A DNA stretch of 64,000 bases from Gammaproteobacteria bacterium UBA2675 (GTDB lineage Bacteria; Pseudomonadota; Gammaproteobacteria; Pseudomonadales; Pseudohongiellaceae): positions 248,001 through 312,000 of the forward strand of contig DEMH01000009.1 of assembly GCA_002354805.1 (NCBI GenBank). Direction: 5' to 3'. Both the position numbers and the translations under genes were made by a program. The notes beneath the pieces are model-generated. The model did no database searches. It was not told the DNA's origin and was given only the letters and a program-made list of their open reading frames with translations. Numbering within the stretch: position 1 is the first letter of the stretch; each line of letters begins with the position of its first letter. Positions 16,797-24,811 of this stretch are shown here, piece after piece.

Positions 16797-18893
16797 ATGC
16801 AGGATTCGCGCAATACCCCTGATCACGATGATGATATCGATATCATTACTCCGGTCGATTTTACACCGCCGCCCGCCGCCGGGCGCCGTATCGGGTTGCG
16901 CTTGCGCTGGTATCACGTGGCACTCATGGTGGCCCTGCTTATGGTGGCGGGTGCGGCCTGGTTTGTGCTGACCGCACGTTCCGTCTTCATCGATACAACG
17001 CCGCCCATGGCAAGTGTAGAGATTACAGAAGGTTTCGCTGTGCGAGTCGGACCCCGCTACCTCATGCTGCCAGGCGATTACGCTGTAACCCTTAGCGCCC
17101 CTGGTTACCATACCAGCGACACCAGTGTGACAGTCGGGGAGCAGCAGGCACAGACACATCCCTTTGAGCTGCAGCCCATGCACGGCTTTGTCAGTATCAG
17201 TGTTAATGGGGAACAGCAGCAGCCACTGCCGGGTGCGCGTGTGACACTGGACGGAGTCGATATCGGTGAGACTCCGTTGGTCAACGTAGAGATCGAGCCA
17301 GGCGAGTATCAATTGCAGATCCGCATGGATCGCTACCTTCCCTACGATCAGCCCATTCAGGTCACCGGGCGCCTGGTGGAACAGTCACTGACTCCGACGC
17401 TCGACCCGGCATGGGCCAGTGTCAGCTTTAATACCACGCCAGCCGGCGCGGACATCATTGCCAATGGTGAGCTGCTGGGTGTTACACCCGCTACCATAGA
17501 TCTTCTGCAGGGTGTTTATGACGTAACGCTGAAGCGTGCCGGCTTCAAGGCCTGGCAGGACGATCTGCAGGTCAGTCCCGGCGAGGATGTTGCCCTCCCC
17601 GATGTGGCGCTGGAAGCCGCTGATGGACTGGTTTTCATTCGCTCGGAGCCAGGCAATGCCAATGTCACGATCAATGGGGAGTATCGTGGGCAGACGCCGC
17701 TGGAAGTCTCTTTGCCGCCAGGTGAAACACATGAGGTCCGGCTGTTCCGGACCGGGTTTGAGACGGCTGTTCGCCGTGTTACAACCAGTGCCGAACAGGA
17801 AAGCGATATCACCATTACTCTGGATCCGGTAACCAGTCTGGTAAGAATCATCGCCCAGCCTGCGGATGCTGAACTTTACGTGGATGGTGAGTATCGGGGC
17901 AGTGCCAATCAGACAGTCGAACTGCTCGCCGCCAGTCAGCGCATCGAAATTCGTAAAGAAGGCTATGTTGCCTACACCAGCAATTTCACCTCGCGTCCCG
18001 GTCTGGATCAGGAAATTCGCGTCCAGCTGAAAACCGAAGAACAGGCCCGGCTGGAGTCAATCGAGCCCGTCATTACCACGGTCGCCGGACAAACCCTGGA
18101 TCTGCATTACCCGTCGCGATTCACGATGGGCGCTTCGCGCCGCGAGCCAGGCCGCCGGGCCAACGAAACCTTGCGCGATGTTATTCTGGAACAAGCTTTC
18201 TATCTGTCGCGCAACCTTGTCACTAACGAACAGTTCAAACAGTTCCGGCCGGACCACTCCTCCGGTGTGATTCAGGGTCAGTCACTGGACCTGCCACGTC
18301 AGCCGGTTGTGCAGGTCACCTGGCAGGACGCGGCTCTGTACAGCAACTGGCTGAGCGAACGTGAAGGGCTGGAGCCGTTCTACACCGTAGTGGACGGTCA
18401 GGTGACGGGTTTCAATCCGCAGTCCACCGGATATCGCCTGCCTACCGAAGCCGAGTGGGAATGGGCATCACGCACGGACGAGCAGGGCAACAGTTTCCGC
18501 TTCCCATGGGGAGATGCATGGCCTCCCAGCGAACAGATCGGTAACTTCGCTGACGAATCGACCAGCGCTTTCCTGAGCCAGTATCTGCGCGGCTACAACG
18601 ACAGCTACCTGGCTTCTTCCAATGTGGGTTCTTTCCCGGCCAATGCGCGTGGTCTCTATGACATGGGTGGCAACGTGTCCGAATGGATGCACGATGTGTA
18701 CGGGGCAGTCAGTGGGCTCAGCTCTCAGGTTGACGTCGATCCACTGGGGCCTGAGGAAGGCCGCTACCGCACTATCAAAGGCTCAAGCTGGATGCACGGT
18801 TCCATCGTGGAACTGAGGGCGTCGTATCGTGATTTTGGAGAACAGGCTCGCAATGATCTTGGCTTCCGGGTGGCGAGGTATCTGGGCGAATGA
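16797..18893 (+). CDS. membrane-anchored PEGA-repeat protein with C-terminal SUMF1-like domain
   Basis: This 698-residue protein has a short acidic cytoplasmic tail, a membrane helix at about 41-60, four or five PEGA-type beta repeats (about 70-420; typical units GVDIGETPLVNVEIEPGEYQLQI and GEYRGQTPLEVSLPPGETHEV) and a formylglycine-enzyme-like (SUMF1) domain (about 435-696: YRLPTEAEWEWA, FPWGDAW, YDMGGNVSEWM, LGFRVAR). In catalytic enzymes the GGSW segment is followed by a copper-binding cysteine. Here it reads KGSSWMHGS with no Cys, so it is probably a structural or binding version. The ATG at 16797 is preferred to an in-frame start 42 bases earlier inside the previous gene. It overlaps the next gene by four bases. 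Confidence 0.88.
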   Translation: MQDSRNTPDHDDDIDIITPVDFTPPPAAGRRIGLRLRWYHVALMVALLMVAGAAWFVLTARSVFIDTTPPMASVEITEGFAVRVGPRYLMLPGDYAVTLSAPGYHTSDTSVTVGEQQAQTHPFELQPMHGFVSISVNGEQQQPLPGARVTLDGVDIGETPLVNVEIEPGEYQLQIRMDRYLPYDQPIQVTGRLVEQSLTPTLDPAWASVSFNTTPAGADIIANGELLGVTPATIDLLQGVYDVTLKRAGFKAWQDDLQVSPGEDVALPDVALEAADGLVFIRSEPGNANVTINGEYRGQTPLEVSLPPGETHEVRLFRTGFETAVRRVTTSAEQESDITITLDPVTSLVRIIAQPADAELYVDGEYRGSANQTVELLAASQRIEIRKEGYVAYTSNFTSRPGLDQEIRVQLKTEEQARLESIEPVITTVAGQTLDLHYPSRFTMGASRREPGRRANETLRDVILEQAFYLSRNLVTNEQFKQFRPDHSSGVIQGQSLDLPRQPVVQVTWQDAALYSNWLSEREGLEPFYTVVDGQVTGFNPQSTGYRLPTEAEWEWASRTDEQGNSFRFPWGDAWPPSEQIGNFADESTSAFLSQYLRGYNDSYLASSNVGSFPANARGLYDMGGNVSEWMHDVYGAVSGLSSQVDVDPLGPEEGRYRTIKGSSWMHGSIVELRASYRDFGEQARNDLGFRVARYLGE

Positions 18894-19183
18894 ACACAAT
18901 CTACACAGGTCTTAAATCCCTGCTTGCGCTGGCCTGCGTCTGCCTGCTGCTGATGACGGCAGTTTATGCCCAGCAGCCTGCGCAGCAGGCGGATGGCCAG
19001 GATGATTCCCAGGCCTCGCAGCAGGGTTCAACTGACGGGGATGCCGCAGATGAACCGAACGCCGAGATGCCGGACATCGATAGCCAGCCAATAGAACCGG
19101 CAGAGGGCGACGGGCCAGGACGCTTTATTCCCTCCGAACAGATTTCTCAGGACCTGGGCGTCTCGTTTCCGGTCGACATTTAA
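18890..19183 (+). CDS. small secreted Gln/Asp-rich protein of the cluster
   Basis: The 97-residue product has a signal peptide or single membrane helix (about 8-27, ending VYAQQ). A low-complexity tail rich in Gln, Asp and Ala follows, then a conserved-looking end (GPGRFIPSEQISQDLGVSFPVDI). No family is recognised. The ATGA overlap with the preceding gene and the position just before the TolQ/ExbB-like gene argue that it is real and part of the same machine. Confidence 0.65.
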   Translation: MNTIYTGLKSLLALACVCLLLMTAVYAQQPAQQADGQDDSQASQQGSTDGDAADEPNAEMPDIDSQPIEPAEGDGPGRFIPSEQISQDLGVSFPVDI

Positions 19184-19202
19184 CTGACTGCAGGATTGCT
19201 GA

Positions 19203-20051
19203 ATGAAACAAAAATACCTGTCTGAAATTATCTACCAGATCTTTGCCCTGATCATTGTGGTGATCGTTGTACATGCCGTCTATGTGGCGGTCATCAGACC
19301 CAATGCCGACATCATTCAGCAACAGCAGACCATGATGCAGGAGGCCGATGAGGACTATGTGCCTGAGCGGTCTTTGTATATTGTTCTGCGCGATTTTGAA
19401 CAGGAAACCTGTATTATCCTGTTCCTCTGGGCCCTGTCCATTGTGGGCATGAAAATGGTTCGCACCATGCGGGAAAGAGCCCTGCTGGATCGCGAGATGC
19501 TACAGGTCAGTGACGGGACCAGTATCCTTCCCGAAGATGCGCGGCAGTACGCGCGTCCCGTGCAGGCACTGCCGGACAGAGAAAAGGGATACCTGCTACC
19601 CAGGGCATTGCTGGCGGGCCTGCACCGCTTTGGCACAACGCGCAATGTCCAGGATGCGTCAGCAACCATTCGTGATGTTTGCGACAGCGAGTCGGAGCGA
19701 CTGGAAAGTGAACTGGCCATCGTGCGCTACATCGCCTGGGCCATCCCGTCCATCGGCTTCCTCGGAACAGTGCGCGGCATCGGTACTGCACTGGGTCAGG
19801 CGCATCAGGCTGTCAGCGGCGACATCCTGGGAGTTACTGTCAGCCTGGGTGTGGCGTTTAACTCCACCTTTGTTGCTCTGGTGACCAGCATCATGCTGAT
19901 GTTTGTGCTGCACCAGTTGTCGCTGATCCAGGATCGTCTGGTGCTCGACACGCAAACCTATTGCGACAATCACCTGATCAACTACCTGCAAGTACCGGGT
20001 CGCACCGGCGGCCGGCCACTTGCTGGTGATGAAGCGCTGGAGCCTGCATGA
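19203..20051 (+). CDS. MotA/TolQ/ExbB-type proton channel subunit
   Basis: ExbB/TolQ/MotA proteins form pentameric inner-membrane channels that use the proton gradient to drive partner proteins. This 282-residue protein has hydrophobic segments at about 9-30, 68-86, 175-197 and 208-237. The last two carry the family signature IPSIGFLGTVRGIGTALGQA followed by GVTVSLGVAFNSTFVALVTSI. It has a longer N-terminus than TolQ, with an extra first helix and a region of about 40 residues before the second. No ordinary ExbD or TolR gene is next to it; the two VWA proteins downstream carry the matching helix. It ends in a 4-base overlap with the next gene. Confidence 0.9.
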   Translation: MKQKYLSEIIYQIFALIIVVIVVHAVYVAVIRPNADIIQQQQTMMQEADEDYVPERSLYIVLRDFEQETCIILFLWALSIVGMKMVRTMRERALLDREMLQVSDGTSILPEDARQYARPVQALPDREKGYLLPRALLAGLHRFGTTRNVQDASATIRDVCDSESERLESELAIVRYIAWAIPSIGFLGTVRGIGTALGQAHQAVSGDILGVTVSLGVAFNSTFVALVTSIMLMFVLHQLSLIQDRLVLDTQTYCDNHLINYLQVPGRTGGRPLAGDEALEPA

Positions 20052-21265
20052 GTGCAATTCTGGAGCTGAATGACCAGGCGCTGAACCTGTACCGCGATGG
20101 CAAGCTGGTGGCCAGCAGTCCGGGGTATGCGCTGGTACATGGCAAAGTTCCAGTATTCGGTGATGAAGCAGCTGCCAAAAGCCGCCTTCATCCCGTCAAC
20201 AGTTACAATGAGTTCTGGCATCGGCTGGGCATGGATCCGCTGCCGCGACAGGTCGCAAACTTCCGTCACCATGCAGACATGGCCTATGCCCATCTGATGC
20301 ACCTGTCGGAATTGAGTGGTTATCAGGGCGAGCTGGTGATCGCAGTGCCGGGCAGCTTCTCTCGCGAGCAGTTGGCGGTGTTATCCGGAATCGCCCAACA
20401 AAGCCCGTTTGTCCCTCAGGCAATGGTGGACACCGCCATTGTGGCCGCCACCGCAGCGCCGACCGACAGTGAACAAGTGGCTTTTATTGACCTGCAACTG
20501 CATCAGGCTACGATTACTGTGATTCGTCGCGCCAATGGTCGCTTGCAGCGTGACGAGGTGCTTCGTGTGCAGGGCGGCAGCTGGCACGGCATGGCCAACT
20601 CACTGGTGCAGACAGTCAACGACGCATTTATTGAGCAGTGCAGATTCAATCCGCAGCACAGCGCTCAATGGGAGCAGCAGCTGTACAACGAAGTGCCGGA
20701 CTGGCTGCGCGCCATCAATTCCGCAACACCGGAAATATCCATCGAAATAGAGACCGACCAGGCACGTCACAAAGCAACGGTGCAGACGGCAGATATGCTG
20801 AGAGACCTGTTTTTGATGCAGTCGCGCATTGAGCAGCAGCTCGCTGGACTTGCGTCGCGCGTGGGCGGATCACTGCCAGTTCTGTTGTCATCGCGTGCGG
20901 CGTTGATGCCGGGCCTGAAGTCAACACTTCAGGCTGGCGGGTATCTGGGAGCCACAGCAGTCGTCAGCGGCGAGCAGCTTGCCGATGCAGCCTGGCGTCT
21001 GGCAGCCAATGCACCCGGAGGGCAATCGGCCGTACCTTACATCCAGGCTGCACGGCTGCAGCAGGCAGCTTCCGAAAATACTTCCACCATCAGGCACGAA
21101 CCAGCCACGCATGTACTGCTCGATGGCCTGGCATGGCCGCTGTCGCATCAGACATGGATTACCGCCGCTGAAGTTCCGGCGATCGTCGCAGAATACCCGC
21201 CGGGTACAGTGCTGGAGAGAGCAGGCAAGCGCCTGCAGTTAATCAGGGTGCAACATGGCGGGTAA
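20048..21265 (+). CDS. actin/Hsp70-like protein of the cluster
   Basis: I do not recognise a named family for this 405-residue cytoplasmic protein, but its layout resembles the actin/Hsp70/FtsA fold. A beta-hairpin start (AILELNDQALNLYRDGKLV) comes first. ELVIAVPGSFSREQLAVL is followed by the helix-rich SPFVPQAMVDTAIVAATAAP, as in the Hsp70 subdomain I region. A second phosphate-loop-like strand pair follows (VAFIDLQLHQATITVIRRANGRL). The glycine-rich nucleotide loops are not strictly canonical, so ATP binding is an inference. It lies between the channel gene and the two VWA genes, overlapping both neighbours. Confidence 0.6.
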   Translation: MSAILELNDQALNLYRDGKLVASSPGYALVHGKVPVFGDEAAAKSRLHPVNSYNEFWHRLGMDPLPRQVANFRHHADMAYAHLMHLSELSGYQGELVIAVPGSFSREQLAVLSGIAQQSPFVPQAMVDTAIVAATAAPTDSEQVAFIDLQLHQATITVIRRANGRLQRDEVLRVQGGSWHGMANSLVQTVNDAFIEQCRFNPQHSAQWEQQLYNEVPDWLRAINSATPEISIEIETDQARHKATVQTADMLRDLFLMQSRIEQQLAGLASRVGGSLPVLLSSRAALMPGLKSTLQAGGYLGATAVVSGEQLADAAWRLAANAPGGQSAVPYIQAARLQQAASENTSTIRHEPATHVLLDGLAWPLSHQTWITAAEVPAIVAEYPPGTVLERAGKRLQLIRVQHGG

Positions 21266-22352
21266 AAAAAAACGCGGCTCATTTAACCCCCTCAGCCTCG
21301 CCTTCCTGGATGTGATGTCCTGTGGCTTTGGTGCCGTCGTTTTATTGTTTCTCATTCTTGACCATACCGCTACAGAGGCGCGTAACGAGGCAGACCCCAA
21401 CCTGACGGCAGAAGTGAATCTGCTGGAAGACGAAATCGTGGAAGGTCAGGAAAATCTGTTTCAGATTCGCAATACACTGGATCGCGTCAGCCTGGAAGTG
21501 GTTGAGGCACAGGGGCTGGCGGACCGGATTCAAAGTGAGATTGATGATTTTCTCGCGCAACTGGCCGCGCTGGAAGGTGACTCAATGGCCACCGAGGAAA
21601 GCGTGGAAGCTCTGCGCGCCGATATTCAGGCCCTTGAGGAAGAACTGTTGCGTCTGCAGTCGACGGCTGAAGCCGAGCGGGGCCAGAGTAACCGTCAGTT
21701 CCTGGGCGACGGCGACCGTCAGTATCTGTCGGGAATGCTGCTGGGTGGCAACCGCATTCTGATCCTGCTGGATACGTCAGCCAGCATGCTGGATGAAACA
21801 CTGGTCAATGTGATTCGCACACGCAACATGTCGGATTCTGTGAAAAAGCAGACAGCGAAATGGCGCCGCGCGACGCGAATCGTCGAGTGGATCAGCGCCC
21901 AGTTGCCGGTCATCAGTCAGTATCAGGTGCTGGCATTTAATGAAACCGTGCAGCCGGCGCTGCCCGGCAGCGAAAACATGTGGCTTGAAGTCGCCGACCA
22001 GGACCAGCTCAATGAGGTGGTACGCCAGGTGCAGGAACTGGTTCCCGAGGGAGGCAATAATCTGCAGGCAGCGTTTCAGGCGGTCGCCAGCATGAACCCT
22101 CTGCCCGACAATATCTATCTGATCACCGACAGCCTTCCCACGCGCAACAATCGTGAGCCGCGCGGCAGTACCATTTCGGCGCGCGACCGGCTTAATCTGT
22201 ATGCCGAGGCAATTGAAAGTTTACCCCGGAATATTCCGGTCAATACTATATTGCTGCCGATGGAGGGTGATCCAGCCTCGGCGGCCGCATTCTGGCAGCT
22301 CGCTCATTTGACGAGCGGTTCATTCATCACACCGGCGCGGGACTGGCCATGA
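21255..22352 (+). CDS. VWA-domain protein with TolR/ExbD-like N-terminal helix (first copy)
   Basis: This 365-residue protein starts with a short basic tail and one membrane helix containing FLDVMSCGFGAVVLLFL, with Asp19 near its start. The arrangement copies the ExbD/TolR helix (PFIDVMLVLLIIF), whose Asp binds protons. A coiled coil at about 50-145 leads to a von Willebrand A domain with the metal-binding motif DTSAS (Asp173, Ser175, Ser177). VWA domains bind protein ligands through a divalent metal. With the TolQ/ExbB-like gene nearby I infer that it takes the place of ExbD/TolR. It overlaps the upstream gene by 11 bases and the downstream one by four. Confidence 0.82.
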   Translation: MAGKKKRGSFNPLSLAFLDVMSCGFGAVVLLFLILDHTATEARNEADPNLTAEVNLLEDEIVEGQENLFQIRNTLDRVSLEVVEAQGLADRIQSEIDDFLAQLAALEGDSMATEESVEALRADIQALEEELLRLQSTAEAERGQSNRQFLGDGDRQYLSGMLLGGNRILILLDTSASMLDETLVNVIRTRNMSDSVKKQTAKWRRATRIVEWISAQLPVISQYQVLAFNETVQPALPGSENMWLEVADQDQLNEVVRQVQELVPEGGNNLQAAFQAVASMNPLPDNIYLITDSLPTRNNREPRGSTISARDRLNLYAEAIESLPRNIPVNTILLPMEGDPASAAAFWQLAHLTSGSFITPARDWP

Positions 22353-23356
22353 GCAGACGCAGAAAAAGAGGCGAAGAGGACAGCTCCAGCATCTCCTTTC
22401 TGGACGTGATCTCATGTGGCTTTGGCGCCATCATTCTGCTGTTGATGATTACCGAGAGCTCCGCCCCAGTCAGCCTGGAAGTGACCATGGACCAGCGTGA
22501 TCAGCCGGTTGCGGATCTGCAGCAGACGCTGTTCGAAATCCGCGGCGAAACCGACGTGGTCAACCGGGAACTGAACGCCAGGCGTGAACAATTGTCCGCC
22601 TACCGGGAGCGAATAGCCCGGCTGGAGCGTGAAATGTCCAATATTCGTGGCCGCTTCCAGACCTCAGATGAACTGGCAGATGAGATGAGTGAGGAAGAAA
22701 ACCGGCTGGCGATAGCACGGCAGTCCCTGACAGCGGAAATGCAGCGACTGCTGGGACAGAATTTTGAGCGCAGCAATAATGTGATAGGTGGCATTCCGGT
22801 CGACAGCGAGTACATCGTTTTCATTATCGACACTTCGGGCAGCATGTTCTACAACGCCTGGCCCAGGGTCTTGGAGATGATTACCGAGGTGCTTGATGTG
22901 TACCCTGAAGTACGGGGAATTCAGGTGATGAACGATATGGGTGACTACATGTTCCCCGCCTATCGCAACCAGTGGATTCCGGACACACCGGCGCGCCGCC
23001 AGGCTATTATTTCGACACTGCGCAGCTGGTCGCCATTCAGTAACAGCAGCCCGGTGGAAGGTATCACCCGAGCTATCAGCACCTTCTATCAACCGGGCCA
23101 GAAAGCCAGTATCTACGTATTCGGTGATGACTTCCTGCCGGGGGGATCGATCACGCAGGTCGTGCAGACAGTAGACCGCATCAATCAACCGAACGCAGAT
23201 GGCGATCGATTGGTCCGTATTCATGCGGTGGGTTTTCCGGTATTGTTTGATCTTGACCCGCGATTTCATGAAAGCGTCTATCGCTTTGCAACGCTGATGC
23301 GCGAACTGGCTGAACGCAATGGCGGCAGTTTTGTCGGGCTGAATGCGTATCAATAG
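22349..23356 (+). CDS. VWA-domain protein with TolR/ExbD-like N-terminal helix (second copy)
   Basis: The 335-residue paralogue of the preceding gene has the same plan: a basic tail, a membrane helix with FLDVISCGFGAIILLLM and Asp again at position 19, a coiled coil at about 50-135, and a VWA domain with DTSGS (Asp161, Ser163, Ser165). Outside the helix and VWA core the two are well diverged, which suggests an old duplication and possibly a hetero-oligomer. Its start overlaps the previous stop (ATGA). It ends the tight part of the cluster, and an 83-base gap follows. Confidence 0.82.
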   Translation: MSRRRKRGEEDSSSISFLDVISCGFGAIILLLMITESSAPVSLEVTMDQRDQPVADLQQTLFEIRGETDVVNRELNARREQLSAYRERIARLEREMSNIRGRFQTSDELADEMSEEENRLAIARQSLTAEMQRLLGQNFERSNNVIGGIPVDSEYIVFIIDTSGSMFYNAWPRVLEMITEVLDVYPEVRGIQVMNDMGDYMFPAYRNQWIPDTPARRQAIISTLRSWSPFSNSSPVEGITRAISTFYQPGQKASIYVFGDDFLPGGSITQVVQTVDRINQPNADGDRLVRIHAVGFPVLFDLDPRFHESVYRFATLMRELAERNGGSFVGLNAYQ

Positions 23357-23439
23357 CGGTGACATCCAGATGACACATTCATGGATGATCCCATAGGTTA
23401 TGCTAGGGGCAGGTTTGCTAGTTTAAGAGAGGTGACAAG

Positions 23440-24054
23440 GTGATCGGCAGCATTAATCCAGTTCGCGTCCTGACAATGATGATGTTGGCCACTCTGTGTG
23501 CCTGTGCCGCCAGTACGGTGGAAGTCAGAGGCAGTTATCCCAGCCCGACAATTCAGCGCATTCCCTTGACTCTTGGCGTCTACTACAGCGACGCTTTACG
23601 CAACTATACGTACACAGAGCGGTCTCAAACAGGAGATGATGAGTATTATGTGGAGTCTGGACAGACCCATATGGAGCTTTTCAACACGGTGCTGCCGGCG
23701 ATGTTCGAGAATGTTGTCCTGCTGGACGACCCGGCGCAGGCTGATGCGATGGGTGTAGACGCGATATTCACGCCCAGCATCGACGAATTCCAGTTGGGAA
23801 TGCCGCAAAAAACCAGGCTGGAGGCTTATGAAGTCTGGGTCAAATACAACATGCGGCTGACTGGACCGGATGGGTCTTATATCGCTGATTGGGTAATGAC
23901 AGCGTATGGAAATGCCACGGTAGGTGGTCTGAGTACCGCAGAGAGCGGTATTAATGATGCAGCGGTCGCAGCACTTCGCGATCTTGCCTCAAATTTCTCG
24001 ATCAGCTTTACAGCTGTACCAGATGTCAGGGACTGGCTGGCGCGGCGCACGTGA
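23440..24054 (+). CDS. uncharacterised lipoprotein of the cluster
   Basis: The 204-residue product starts with GTG, 7 bases after AAGAGAGG, and has a lipoprotein signal (LCACAAS). The mature part is alpha/beta, with a segment on binding or assembly of subunits suggested only by its resemblance to small outer-membrane lipoproteins (ADAMGVDAIFTPSIDEFQL, YEVWVKYNMRLTGPDGSYIADWVMTAYG). I do not recognise a named family. It lies codirectional with the VWA genes, after a gap that may contain a promoter. Confidence 0.7.
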   Translation: MIGSINPVRVLTMMMLATLCACAASTVEVRGSYPSPTIQRIPLTLGVYYSDALRNYTYTERSQTGDDEYYVESGQTHMELFNTVLPAMFENVVLLDDPAQADAMGVDAIFTPSIDEFQLGMPQKTRLEAYEVWVKYNMRLTGPDGSYIADWVMTAYGNATVGGLSTAESGINDAAVAALRDLASNFSISFTAVPDVRDWLARRT

Positions 24055-24084
24055 AATGGCGTAACTGATACTTCAGGAGTCAGC

Positions 24085-24774
24085 ATGAATACAATTAGAA
24101 CAGGGTGCACGCTGGCGCACTCACGAATATGGCCGGCATTATGTGTATTGCTGTTGGCGGGTCTGAGCGCATGTACCAGCACCACAATCGATGAGTTCCG
24201 GCAGGCCGAGACCGGCATCAGTAATGACGAGACGGTCGTCATCCTTGGGCGGCGGCAGGGCGCAGGTTATGAAACCGCTGCCGACTTTGTGCAATGTGTA
24301 GGTGATCGCATGGGTCGTGGCAGAGACGGGTTGAGCGTTGTGCCCGAGCAACAGTTCGTCGACGCCCTGTTCCCCTGGTTCGAGCCGCGCACGGCCCCTT
24401 TGCGAAGTGACGACCTGCAACAGTTGATGGCGCAGCCGATGGTCAGCGAGAAAATGAGCCAGTTCGGTATCCGCTACATTGTCTGGCTGGATGGGCAGAC
24501 AGAAACTACCAATCGTATGGGATCTATCTCCTGCACGGTGGGCCCGGGTGGTGGCGGCTGTTTCGGCTTTGGCTCCTGGGAAGATGATTCAAGTTTTGAG
24601 GCCCGTATCTGGGACGTATCCTCACATACCGCGGTAGGCACTATCAGTGCAGATGCCAATGGTCAATCCTACATGCCGGCGGTATTTGTTCCCATTCCGC
24701 TTCTTGCCAGGGTTGAGGCAAATGCCTGCAACAGCCTTGCGGATCAATTGAAACTGTTTGTGCAGGGTGGCTGA
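24085..24774 (+). CDS. uncharacterised lipoprotein of the cluster
   Basis: This 229-residue protein has a lipoprotein signal (LLAGLSACTST) and AGGAG before its ATG. The mature region alternates beta and alpha (ETVVILGRRQ; FGIRYIVWLDGQT; FEARIWDVSSHTAVGTISADANG), with a Gly-rich loop flanked by two cysteines (SCTVGPGGGGC) that could form a disulfide. The pattern resembles CsgG-type or related envelope lipoproteins, but I would not assign a family. It follows the previous lipoprotein by 30 bases and precedes an M48 peptidase lipoprotein. Confidence 0.7.
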   Translation: MNTIRTGCTLAHSRIWPALCVLLLAGLSACTSTTIDEFRQAETGISNDETVVILGRRQGAGYETAADFVQCVGDRMGRGRDGLSVVPEQQFVDALFPWFEPRTAPLRSDDLQQLMAQPMVSEKMSQFGIRYIVWLDGQTETTNRMGSISCTVGPGGGGCFGFGSWEDDSSFEARIWDVSSHTAVGTISADANGQSYMPAVFVPIPLLARVEANACNSLADQLKLFVQGG

Positions 24775-24811
24775 GGCGCCACAAGCCAGTATTTACAGGA
24801 CGGGGCAGTTC

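Noticed and set aside
16797..18893. A true formylglycine-generating or EgtB/PvdO-type enzyme
   Set aside because: The copper-binding Cys position is Met-His, and no sulfatase or ergothioneine gene is near.
19203..23356. A Zorya-type anti-phage system, because of the MotA-like subunit
   Set aside because: ZorB has an OmpA-like peptidoglycan-binding domain, and Zorya has a ZorC with a helicase or nuclease. None is present; the partners here are VWA and lipoprotein genes.
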